From: Lachnospiraceae bacterium | GTDB lineage: Bacteria; Bacillota; Clostridia; Lachnospirales; Lachnospiraceae | NCBI GenBank assembly: GCA_017934175.1 | Contig: JAGBKB010000036.1 | Coordinates: forward strand, 34,601 to 98,600 | Length of the DNA stretch: 64,000 bases | Direction: 5' to 3' | Part shown: piece by piece, positions 28,836-38,453 of the stretch | Position numbering within the stretch: the first letter of the stretch is position 1 | How the letters are laid out: each line of letters starts with the position of its first letter | Position numbers and translations under genes: made by a program | The notes under the pieces: model-generated | The model's database searches: none | What the model was told of the DNA's origin: nothing | Seen by the model: the letters and a program-made list of their open reading frames with translations, nothing else

Positions 28836-31073
28836 CTATATTCTATTACCCTTAGTAGCCCTATTACCTCTTTTTAAAATATTAAGATTTTTGTTCTTTC
28901 CATCTATATTTACTATTGTGTCATCATCTAATATATAAGCATTAACAACATAGTCACCTTTTCCAAGTTTTATACCTTTTACCCCCTTTGTTGCGCGCCC
29001 AAGAAGTGGCACTTCATCTGGTTTTAATCTTAAAAAGTAGTTGTCATTAGTCCTTATAACTATATCTTTATCGGCATAGCAAAGTAAAACTTTTACAACT
29101 TCATCATTTCCATTTACTTTTGTCGCTACAACTTTTGCATTTGCAGTTTCATATTCTTTAGTATCAGCAAATTTTATAAGACCTTCTTTAGTTACAAAAA
29201 ATAAATACGCATCAACAATTGATTTGGTTGTTTCAACTCCAACAATTGTTTCTTCATCAGTTTTAAATTTTGATAGATTATCTATAGGTTTTCCTTTATC
29301 ATTAGTTTTTAGCATAGGGACTTTATCTAATCTTATTTGATGCATAAATCCTTTACTGCCAAAAATTATTGCTCTTTCATCTGTCCTTGCCTTAAATACA
29401 TATTGGTTATTTGTTTCAACTGTTTCTTTATTCTTTTCATATAGACTTACATCCATTACTTTGCAATAACCAAACTTATCTTGGCAATATACTACATCTA
29501 TAACTTCTGCTTTTGGTTCCTCTATGACTATATCTTCAGCATCTTCAAATGAAGTTTTACGTTCAACTCCAAATTCATTCTTTATTTTTTTCATATCATC
29601 AATAATCAATTCATCAACTTTACTTTTTTCTTTTAGAATTGATTTATATGTTTTGATTTTTGCAAGAGTTTCTTTATATTCATTGTTTAAGTCTGTAATT
29701 TCAAGTCCTATCAACTTGTACAATCTCATATCAAGTATTGCATCTGCTTGTAAAGGTGTAAAACTAAACTTACTTGCAATTTTTGCAAGTTTTTTATCTT
29801 TAATTTTTACATTTTTACATTTACCTGTAGTGAGATGGTTTTTTGCATCTTCACGAGTTTTTGATGCGCGGAGTGTTGCAATTATTGCATCAATCAAATC
29901 TGTAGCCTTTATAAGTCCTTCTTCTATTTCTTTGTTTTTATTTTCTTTATCTAATAAATTTTTATACTTATTTGCTATTAACTCTCTTTGGAACTTTATA
30001 AAGTTTTCCATAATAGATTTAAGAGTCATTGTTTCTGGTCTACCATCTACTATGGCAATCATATTTACACCATAAGTATCTTCTAATTTAGTCTTTTTAT
30101 ATAAAATATTTTTTATATTTTCAATTCTTTTTTTGTCTACATCCTTTTTAAGTTCCATCACTATTCTCATTCCATCTTTACTGGAATGATTGTAAATATC
30201 TGTTATTTCCAAAAGTTTCTTTTGCTCAACTAAAGCACCAACATCTGACATAAACTTTCCTATACCATCTCCAATCATAGTATAAGGAATCTCTGTAATT
30301 ACTAATTTATCTTTATCTTTTGACTTTTTTGCAGGTTCAAATTCAATCTTACCACGAAGTTTTAATTTTCCAGTACCAGTTTTATATATTTCCGATAGTT
30401 CTGACATATTTGCAATTATTCCACCAGTAGGAAAATCTGGTCCTTTTAAAATCTTTAACATTGATTTTAAAGTCATATTTTCATTTTTAACATATTCAAT
30501 TACTAAATCGCATATTTCAGACAAATTATGAGAAGGAGAACTTGTTGCCATACCAACCGCTATTCCCTCTGACCCGTTTAATAGGAAATTAGGAAATCTG
30601 CAAGGAAGTATAGTTGGCTCTTTTAATTTTTCATCATAATTAGGCATAAAACTAACTGTTTTATCAAGGTCTTTAAGCATAACTTCATCAGCAAACTTTG
30701 AAAGTTTTGCTTCAGTATAACGTTGTGCTGCTGGACTATCACCCTCTATAGAGCCAAAATTGCCTTGCCCAATAGCAAGTGGCATCATTCTCTTAAAGTC
30801 TTGAGCCATCACTACCAATGTTTCATAAATTGATGAATCGCCATGTGGATGATATTTACCCATTACATCACCAACTATTCTTGCTGATTTCAAAGTAGAA
30901 TTATTTGCATGAACACCTAATTCATTCATTCCATATAAAACTCTTCTTTGGACAGGTTTAAGTCCATCTCTAATATCTGGTATAGCACGAGCAGTAATTA
31001 CTGACATAGAATAGTTAATATAACTTGTTTTCATTTCCTCGCTATATTCAGTTGTTAAAATTTTTTCTGACAT
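28836..31073 (-). CDS. Type IIA DNA topoisomerase, A subunit (GyrA/ParC family)
   Basis: The 745-residue protein has the catalytic core of type IIA topoisomerase A subunits: RAIPDIRDGLKPVQRRVLYGM, GKYHPHGDSSIYE (quinolone-determining region) and AAQRYTE, which contains the active-site tyrosine. The C-terminal part has beta-pinwheel repeats (GRATKGVKGIKLG) but no QRRGG[K/R]G GyrA box in the first blade, so negative supercoiling is doubtful and a decatenase role is possible. It is shorter than typical GyrA (~820). It lies 17 bases after the NRPS gene and appears co-transcribed with it; the matching B subunit is probably the GyrB-type gene at 47643-49577. Confidence 0.9.
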   Translation of the reverse strand: MSEKILTTEYSEEMKTSYINYSMSVITARAIPDIRDGLKPVQRRVLYGMNELGVHANNSTLKSARIVGDVMGKYHPHGDSSIYETLVVMAQDFKRMMPLAIGQGNFGSIEGDSPAAQRYTEAKLSKFADEVMLKDLDKTVSFMPNYDEKLKEPTILPCRFPNFLLNGSEGIAVGMATSSPSHNLSEICDLVIEYVKNENMTLKSMLKILKGPDFPTGGIIANMSELSEIYKTGTGKLKLRGKIEFEPAKKSKDKDKLVITEIPYTMIGDGIGKFMSDVGALVEQKKLLEITDIYNHSSKDGMRIVMELKKDVDKKRIENIKNILYKKTKLEDTYGVNMIAIVDGRPETMTLKSIMENFIKFQRELIANKYKNLLDKENKNKEIEEGLIKATDLIDAIIATLRASKTREDAKNHLTTGKCKNVKIKDKKLAKIASKFSFTPLQADAILDMRLYKLIGLEITDLNNEYKETLAKIKTYKSILKEKSKVDELIIDDMKKIKNEFGVERKTSFEDAEDIVIEEPKAEVIDVVYCQDKFGYCKVMDVSLYEKNKETVETNNQYVFKARTDERAIIFGSKGFMHQIRLDKVPMLKTNDKGKPIDNLSKFKTDEETIVGVETTKSIVDAYLFFVTKEGLIKFADTKEYETANAKVVATKVNGNDEVVKVLLCYADKDIVIRTNDNYFLRLKPDEVPLLGRATKGVKGIKLGKGDYVVNAYILDDDTIVNIDGKNKNLNILKRGNRATKGNRI

Positions 31074-31090
31074 TATTAACCTCTTTAATT

Positions 31091-34000
31091 TTATTTTTCA
31101 AAATCATTATCAAAATATCCAAGTCTTTTAAGGCACATTAGTGATTTTTCAATATAATCTTCAGTGACAATAGGCCATCTAAAATTAATTCTATACAATA
31201 TCTTTGTTGTAAATCTACAATCGTAACCCAAAAATACTGTTTTCGTTTTTGCATCAAGATTATACGAAATTAATACTGATACAAGGCTATTTTTTGTTTC
31301 ATCTTTCATATAGTCATTTAAAATCTCATCAAATTCACTATCAGATACTATACGTATATTTGAGCCAATTTTATTCATAGCATATATAACATCTCCCATT
31401 TGCACATAATGCTCATTACAAGATAAAAATACAGTAAACTCATCATTTGTATTTGCTAATTTCACTATAGATTCCGCTACACTATCTATAGGTGAAAATT
31501 CACACATAGTATCCATTTCTGACATTGGGAATGCCTTCATAGAATAATATGCTTTTAACTTTTTCATAAAAGCATTTTCTATGCTATTAATTTGGAATTC
31601 GCCATCACTAAATCTACTCATAAGATTTCCAACTCTTATAATTTTTGCTTTTAAATTATTCTCTGTGACATTAGTAAGTATAATTTCTTCAGCATTATAT
31701 TTTGTATTTACATACTTATTAGAAATATCTTGTCCAATATTTAAAGTATTTTCAGTTATCTTCTTACTTGCTATATCAGAGCCTTCATAAGTTGACCCTG
31801 CCACACTTGCTGTAGAAATATGTATTAATTTTTTATTATTCTTAACGCAAAAATCTACAAGGTTTTTAACACCTTTTACATTGACATTATATATAGTATC
31901 ATCATTTCCAAAATGTTTTACACATGCGGCACAATTAAATATTGCATCAAAGTGATAATTTGATAAATGTGACACGGTTTCCATATCAGTAATATCTCCT
32001 GATATAAGGAATATTCTTTTTCCAAATAAATTATCAAAAGAATCATCAAAATAATACATTAAGTAATTCTTCATTTTTGCTTCAAGTGAACTCATCCTTC
32101 CTTTTCGAAGGAAACAATATATTTTTTTATCTGTGTTATCAATTAAATATTTTAAAACATGTATTCCAAGGAAACCTGTAGCACCAGTTAAAATCACATC
32201 ACCGAACTGATTGACATTAACTTTATCAACATTACTAATTATATTATTAGATAATGCCTTTGAAACTTCATCATTGTCTATGCTTGATTCATTTTTAACT
32301 AATAAGTCATCTATTTTAGTATTATTATCTTCTTCTTTTTTATTTAATCTTTCATTTATAAGTTTTGATAAACTTTCAACAGTAGGATAATCAAATACAT
32401 CGGAATATGTAATAGGTAGTTTAAGGGTCATCGCTTTCATAGCAATCTTTGACACAGTTAATGATGTTCCTCCGCATTTAAAGAAATCATCATCAACACC
32501 TATGTTTTTCTTATTAAGTGCAGTTTTAAACATATCCAATATAGTTTCTTCTAATTTTCCGCTTGCATGTTTAACTTCTTTACTTATTTCTTTTTTGCTT
32601 GGTTCAGGTAATTTTGTCTTGTCTACCTTTCCATTTACATTCATAGGGAAAGAATCAAGTTGCATGATAAAGGTAGGAATCATATACTCTGTCAATGACT
32701 TTTTTATAAAAGTATTAAGCATATCAATATTTATTTCTTCAGAAGCAATAAAATAAGATGCTAAATATTCATCGCCTGATTCATCTTGTTTAACAACTGT
32801 TATACTTTGCTTTATATTATTATATGAATTTATAACATTTGATATTTCATCAAGTTCTATCCGAAGTCCATGGAACTTAACTTGATTGTCCATCCTTCCA
32901 ATAAAATCAATTGTACCTCTATAATTCCATTTCCCTAAATCTCCGCTCTTATATGCGAGTAAATTATTATATTTGAAAAACTTTTCTTTATTTAAATCTT
33001 CTCTACCTACATAACCTCTTGCAACTCCAACGCCACATATTACAATTTCTCCCATTATTCTTGGTGGTAATGAATTGCCATATTTGTCAAATACATATAT
33101 TTTATAATTAGGTAGTGGTTTTCCTATTGTTATAAAGTTTTCATCTTCAATAAAATTCGTTGTAGAATAATCTGTTGTTTCAGTTGGACCATAACTATTT
33201 GTTATTCTTCCATTTATGCCATTATCCCTCATCTTTCTTAATAATTGTTTAGGGAATGTCTCCGCTCCAATTTGAAATCCTTTTATTTGCCTTAAAGCAT
33301 CATATGTCTCTTTAATGTCAAGCATATTGTTAATATATGAAGGAGTACATGTAAATCCATCTACTTTATTTTTAATTATCATTTGGCAAAGTAATAGTGG
33401 GTTTGTTATTTCTTCTTCAGATGCTATCGCAACTGTAAGCCCATTTAGAAGTCCTATCATATGTTCGCCAACTGATACATCAAAAGTAAGAGCCGCTAAT
33501 GCTAAAATAACTTTACAATCAATAGTAAATACCCTAACATGTATACTCTTTTCTGAATCCGTAGCAAGATTAACAATTCCTCTATGTTCAACCATTACAC
33601 CTTTAGGCTTGCCAGTTGAGCCTGATGTATATAAACAATAAGCAAGATTATTTGGAGTAATCTCTATATTAAGATTTTCATCATTATCATTATCTAATAA
33701 TTCATCAATGTATAATACTTTTACACCAATAGTATTAAGTAATTCTTGTCTTTTTTCCGCTATATCTTTTTTCGTAACCAAAAATTTTGCTTTAGAATCT
33801 GATAAAATATATGTAACTCTATCATCTGGATATTTTGGGTCTATAGACAAAAATGCCCCACCAGCCTTTAATATTCCTTGTCGACCTACATATGCATTGG
33901 CACATCTATCAATCATGAGCCCTACAAACTCATCAAGTTTAACACCTAATTTCACAAGAGAATGAGCCAAGCGATTAGACCTTTTATTTAATTCATCAAA

Positions 34001-37000
34001 AGTAATACTCTCATCTTTCGCTATTACTGCAATTCTATCTCTATATTTTTCTACTGCATTTTCAAATGCTTTAACTTCTGATATATTTTCTACATTAATT
34101 TCTGTATCATTAAACTTTTCAACTAAATCTTTTGTTTTATCAGTAAATAAACTTACTTCGCATAATCTCTCTTTGATTAAAAACTCTTTTGCTACTGCCT
34201 CCATACATTCAATAAATCCTGAAATTGTTTCAGAATTAAAATAATCTTTCCTAAATTCTGCTTTTGCCACAAAATAGTTTTCAATAACATTAATGTCAAT
34301 TTTAAATGGTTCTTTGGCTGTAGTACTATCAATATCTATAAGTTTGCTTCTATGTCCACAAAAACTTTCAAATCCAAAATTATCTCCTTGATATATAAAC
34401 ATAACATCAGCACTTACATGCTGGTTTCTACTTACTTCTTGAAATGAGTATATATCGTTTGTCATGCTATCAAATATTTGTTTGTTGTATTCTTTTAAAT
34501 AATTAATTATATTTGTATCTTTATCATATTTGCATACTACAGGTAATGTTTTAACAAGCATATAAATTGAGTCATTTACTCTTGAATCATTTCTACCACT
34601 ATAAATTGTAGTATAAACAACATTTTCTTTGTAGTTGTATTTACTAAGAGTAAATCCAAATACGGCATTGAAAAATGCATTTAAAGTAATATTGTGAGCA
34701 CTACAGAATCTTTCAATTTCATCTTTATTTATATTTATTCTTTGATTTAAGTTTGCCGCTACTTTAATTTCTATACCAGTATTATCTTTAGGAATTAATG
34801 ACTCTGTATCGGCTTCTTTCAATAATGTTTCATAATACTCTTTTGCTTTATTATATGAATCAGTATTTAACAATTTTTGTTCTTCAAGTGCATAATCAAA
34901 TCCAGTAAACTTTTCTTTTTTAAGTTTATTTCCTCTATATGATTTTTCAATATCTTTCAGCAATATTACCAGTGACATTCCATCACCAATAATATGATGC
35001 ATTTCAATAAATAAGTATTTACCATCTTGACGCGTATCAAATATAATAAATCTACATAAGCCCTTATTCATTAATGAGAATGGTTTTATAAGAGTATTTT
35101 TATTAGGCATTTTATCTGTGTTTACTATATCTATACTTATATCTAAATCATCATTTCTTTTTACATATATTTCATTAGTTTCATCATCCATATTTACAGT
35201 CGCTTTAACATATGGATGTGCATCAATTGTTTCAATAATTGCTTTTTTTAACTTTATGATATCTATGCTATTATCAATTTTTAATAAAATTGGAATATTA
35301 TAAATCGTAGTGTTAGGATTTGCAATAGATTCAACAAAAATTCCTTCCTGTGTCTTTGATATAGGATACCTATCTAATATTTTGTTATTTTCCAAAACTA
35401 TAGCATTATCATTTTTATTATTATTTATAAATTGTTCAAGTTTTAATACAGTATTATTTTCTTTAATATCTGAAAGTCTAATAGGTATATTAAACTCTTT
35501 CCCTAATAGCACATTAAGTCTTACCATAGAAATTGAATTAATACCTATCATAAATAAATCATCATCTATGCCAAAGTTTTTACTACCCAAAACTGATGCA
35601 ATGATATCGTAAATATTTTCTTCCATTTTATTTTGTGGTAACTTAATCTCTTTATTAACTACAACTTCTGGTTTTGGTAATGCTCTTTTATTTACTTTTT
35701 GATTTTGAGTAAGTGGTATACTATCAATTTGCATAGTAATACTTGGCACCATATATGATGGTTTTTCATTTAGTATAAAATTATTCAGTTTCTTCACATC
35801 TATCTTTGTGTCTGAAACAACATATGCTACCAAATATTTCATACCAGCAGCATCATCATAAGCCACAACCGTTACATCTTTAACATCCTTAAATCTTCTT
35901 ATAACCTCTTCAACTTCTGATAATTCTATTCTAAATCCTCTAACTTTTACTTGCATGTCGCGTCTTCCGACATACTGAATATTGCCATCAGATAAAAATC
36001 TAACAACATCACCAGTTTTATATGCTCTATTAAATGGTTTAGCATTTGAAAATGGATTATCAACAAATACTTCATTTGTTTTATCTGGTCTATTTAAATA
36101 ACCTTTTGCCACTTGAGGACCTGTTATTACTAATTCTCCACTTGCACCAACAGGAAGTCTGTGGTTTAATTCATCAATTATATACAAATGATTGTTATCC
36201 GTTGCATGACCGATAGGAATATCTTTCATAACTTTATTTACTTCAAATGAAGTTGAAAATATAGTACATTCAGTTGGCCCGTATAAATTCAAAAATTTAT
36301 ACTTTGGTGGTGTAACACTTGCAAGTTTTTCTCCACCTGTTCCAAATTCCACCAATGTATCTAATCCACCAAGTTCTATAAACTGTCTTGCCACTTGAGT
36401 AGTCATAAAACCATGTGTAATTTTATTTTTGTTATAAAATTCTCTTATAGCATATAAATCAAGTCTTATTTCATCAGGAATTATGTATAAAGTCCCCCCT
36501 GATGTAAGTGTTGGATACATATCATACATATTTGCATCAAATCCAAAACTTGCATATGCAGCCACTCGAACATTTCCGAAAAATTGTTCCTTTGTTCTTC
36601 TCATGTTATTTATATACATAGTTGTAGCAACTATATTTTTATGTAATATCTCAACACCTTTTGGCGTTCCTGTCGTGCCACTTGTATATAAAATTATAAA
36701 TCGGTCATCTGCATTAACTTTAATACTTACATCTTTAGTATTATTAATTTTATCTATATATTGTTTATCATCAATACATACAATACTGCCTTTAAAATCA
36801 CTACTGATTTTAGATTTATATTTCAAAAGTGTAAACAACACTTTTGTCCCACTATCTTGTAGCATAAAATTAACTCTATCATCTGGATATGCTGGGTCTA
36901 TAGGCATATATGTAGCACCTATTTTAATAGTTGCAAATGGAAGAATAGTTGTCATCTCATCCCTATCAATAAGGATTGCTACAACATCTCCTCTCTTTAC

Positions 37001-38425
37001 ATTAGATTCAATTAGAAAATTAGAATACTTATTAGACTCTATTCGTAATTCATCATAAGTTAAACTATTGTTTTTTGCCACTACAGATAAATTGTTCTTC
37101 CCATTTAAAATACTTCTATTAATCAGTGAAACTATAGTTTCATTTTCATCATATTTAAGATTTTTGCCAAAGAAACTATTAAGTTTAGATTCTTCTTCTT
37201 CATCTACTATATCTATTTCTTTAAATGTTTTTTTCAAAAGAAATTCATTAACAACTTTGACATACGAATTAACAAAACTGCTTATTAAATCTTCTGAATA
37301 ATAATCTGCCCTATATAATAAATGAACTTGATACTTATTTTTATTATTCATTAAGATTTCAAATACAAGTTTACTTTCTTCAATGTGGTTAGAATCGTAT
37401 ATTCTTTTTGTCTTTAATCCTTTATCACTCATAAGTTCAAAGTCAGTAACATTATCTTGATAGGCAAAATTGATTTCATTTCCTATACCATATTTATCTG
37501 CTAAATCAGTAAATGACAATACATCTTTATTACGCAAATCTCTTATTGCATCTGTATATTTATGTAATAAATCTTTAATACTATCATCATTGTTATATGA
37601 AAATACAAATGGCATAGTTTTTATAAACATACCATATGTGCTTAACACATCATTGTTTCTTCCATGGTAAACCATATTAGAAATTATATTTTTAGTAGCA
37701 TTAAACTTACATAATGTGAAAGTAAATGCAGTTAAGAAAAAAGATGTTTTAGTAATTTTAACATCTGAAGTATTTAGAAAATCATCAAGATTTAATTCAA
37801 AATCTTTTATAAAAATTCCAGATTTTGGGTTGTCATCATATTTATCTCTTAATATTAAATTATCTGTTTCAATTCCATTAAGTAGGTTGTCATAATATTC
37901 ATACTCTTCATTTCTCTTATTATTATCTATAACTTTGTTTACACTTAAATATTTAAAGAAATCCATTGTTTCCAAATCTAAATTACCTGTATCATATGCT
38001 TTTTCAATATCTTTAAATATTTCATTTATAGTAGTACCATCACAAATAATATGGTGCACATCTTGGAAAAAATATGTGCCATTATTAGTTTCATATATTT
38101 CAAAACGAGCAAGGGAATCATTTAGTAAATCAAACTTTCTAACTAACTTTTCTTCATCAATATTGTTTGTTTTTATAATTTTAGGTTCTATTGCCTTTCC
38201 ATCATATGTCAAATATAAATTACTATCTTTATCATCAAACAACAACTTTGCACTTAAAATTTTTCTCTTTGCTATAACAGTTTTTATAGCAGAGAGAAAT
38301 TTATTTATATCAATATTTTGATTAAGTTTTACAATAAAAGGCAAATTATATTTTGTTGATTTTTCATTTTTTACTTCTTCAATATAAATGCCTAATTGGA
38401 TTTTACTTGCTAAAACTTTTTCCAT
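31091..38425 (-). CDS. Two-module nonribosomal peptide synthetase with terminal thioester reductase (C-A-T-C-A-T-R)
   Basis: This 2444-residue protein is a complete dimodular NRPS. Domains: condensation 1 (about 1-430; HHIICDG at 124-130), adenylation 1 (about 430-890; LYTSGTTGTPKG near 578), thiolation 1 (carrier Ser964 in GINSISM), condensation 2 (about 1035-1450; HHIIGDG near 1142), adenylation 2 (about 1465-1930; LYTSGSTGKPKG near 1597), thiolation 2 (carrier Ser1988 in GGTSLTV), and a thioester reductase (about 2070-2444) with NAD(P) motif GATGFLG and catalytic STAS...YVNTK. Hand-read specificity pockets are DAYFGGLIF and DVGTQGSDY, too divergent for confident substrate calls. An N-terminal C domain suggests an acylated first residue. 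Reductive release would give a peptide aldehyde, which can cyclise to a pyrazinone or imine. No phosphopantetheinyl transferase, tailoring or export gene lies beside it. It has a GGGGAG site and is downstream of the STAS/phosphatase pair. Confidence 0.95.
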   Translation of the reverse strand: MEKVLASKIQLGIYIEEVKNEKSTKYNLPFIVKLNQNIDINKFLSAIKTVIAKRKILSAKLLFDDKDSNLYLTYDGKAIEPKIIKTNNIDEEKLVRKFDLLNDSLARFEIYETNNGTYFFQDVHHIICDGTTINEIFKDIEKAYDTGNLDLETMDFFKYLSVNKVIDNNKRNEEYEYYDNLLNGIETDNLILRDKYDDNPKSGIFIKDFELNLDDFLNTSDVKITKTSFFLTAFTFTLCKFNATKNIISNMVYHGRNNDVLSTYGMFIKTMPFVFSYNNDDSIKDLLHKYTDAIRDLRNKDVLSFTDLADKYGIGNEINFAYQDNVTDFELMSDKGLKTKRIYDSNHIEESKLVFEILMNNKNKYQVHLLYRADYYSEDLISSFVNSYVKVVNEFLLKKTFKEIDIVDEEEESKLNSFFGKNLKYDENETIVSLINRSILNGKNNLSVVAKNNSLTYDELRIESNKYSNFLIESNVKRGDVVAILIDRDEMTTILPFATIKIGATYMPIDPAYPDDRVNFMLQDSGTKVLFTLLKYKSKISSDFKGSIVCIDDKQYIDKINNTKDVSIKVNADDRFIILYTSGTTGTPKGVEILHKNIVATTMYINNMRRTKEQFFGNVRVAAYASFGFDANMYDMYPTLTSGGTLYIIPDEIRLDLYAIREFYNKNKITHGFMTTQVARQFIELGGLDTLVEFGTGGEKLASVTPPKYKFLNLYGPTECTIFSTSFEVNKVMKDIPIGHATDNNHLYIIDELNHRLPVGASGELVITGPQVAKGYLNRPDKTNEVFVDNPFSNAKPFNRAYKTGDVVRFLSDGNIQYVGRRDMQVKVRGFRIELSEVEEVIRRFKDVKDVTVVAYDDAAGMKYLVAYVVSDTKIDVKKLNNFILNEKPSYMVPSITMQIDSIPLTQNQKVNKRALPKPEVVVNKEIKLPQNKMEENIYDIIASVLGSKNFGIDDDLFMIGINSISMVRLNVLLGKEFNIPIRLSDIKENNTVLKLEQFINNNKNDNAIVLENNKILDRYPISKTQEGIFVESIANPNTTIYNIPILLKIDNSIDIIKLKKAIIETIDAHPYVKATVNMDDETNEIYVKRNDDLDISIDIVNTDKMPNKNTLIKPFSLMNKGLCRFIIFDTRQDGKYLFIEMHHIIGDGMSLVILLKDIEKSYRGNKLKKEKFTGFDYALEEQKLLNTDSYNKAKEYYETLLKEADTESLIPKDNTGIEIKVAANLNQRININKDEIERFCSAHNITLNAFFNAVFGFTLSKYNYKENVVYTTIYSGRNDSRVNDSIYMLVKTLPVVCKYDKDTNIINYLKEYNKQIFDSMTNDIYSFQEVSRNQHVSADVMFIYQGDNFGFESFCGHRSKLIDIDSTTAKEPFKIDINVIENYFVAKAEFRKDYFNSETISGFIECMEAVAKEFLIKERLCEVSLFTDKTKDLVEKFNDTEINVENISEVKAFENAVEKYRDRIAVIAKDESITFDELNKRSNRLAHSLVKLGVKLDEFVGLMIDRCANAYVGRQGILKAGGAFLSIDPKYPDDRVTYILSDSKAKFLVTKKDIAEKRQELLNTIGVKVLYIDELLDNDNDENLNIEITPNNLAYCLYTSGSTGKPKGVMVEHRGIVNLATDSEKSIHVRVFTIDCKVILALAALTFDVSVGEHMIGLLNGLTVAIASEEEITNPLLLCQMIIKNKVDGFTCTPSYINNMLDIKETYDALRQIKGFQIGAETFPKQLLRKMRDNGINGRITNSYGPTETTDYSTTNFIEDENFITIGKPLPNYKIYVFDKYGNSLPPRIMGEIVICGVGVARGYVGREDLNKEKFFKYNNLLAYKSGDLGKWNYRGTIDFIGRMDNQVKFHGLRIELDEISNVINSYNNIKQSITVVKQDESGDEYLASYFIASEEINIDMLNTFIKKSLTEYMIPTFIMQLDSFPMNVNGKVDKTKLPEPSKKEISKEVKHASGKLEETILDMFKTALNKKNIGVDDDFFKCGGTSLTVSKIAMKAMTLKLPITYSDVFDYPTVESLSKLINERLNKKEEDNNTKIDDLLVKNESSIDNDEVSKALSNNIISNVDKVNVNQFGDVILTGATGFLGIHVLKYLIDNTDKKIYCFLRKGRMSSLEAKMKNYLMYYFDDSFDNLFGKRIFLISGDITDMETVSHLSNYHFDAIFNCAACVKHFGNDDTIYNVNVKGVKNLVDFCVKNNKKLIHISTASVAGSTYEGSDIASKKITENTLNIGQDISNKYVNTKYNAEEIILTNVTENNLKAKIIRVGNLMSRFSDGEFQINSIENAFMKKLKAYYSMKAFPMSEMDTMCEFSPIDSVAESIVKLANTNDEFTVFLSCNEHYVQMGDVIYAMNKIGSNIRIVSDSEFDEILNDYMKDETKNSLVSVLISYNLDAKTKTVFLGYDCRFTTKILYRINFRWPIVTEDYIEKSLMCLKRLGYFDNDFEK

Positions 38426-38453
38426 AATAACTCCCCATATTATTTATATAAAA

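Noticed and set aside
36483..37058. A 191-codon open frame on the plus strand opposite the NRPS gene
   Set aside because: It is antisense to conserved adenylation-domain sequence, has no ribosome-binding site and encodes no recognisable protein; it follows from the composition of the real gene.
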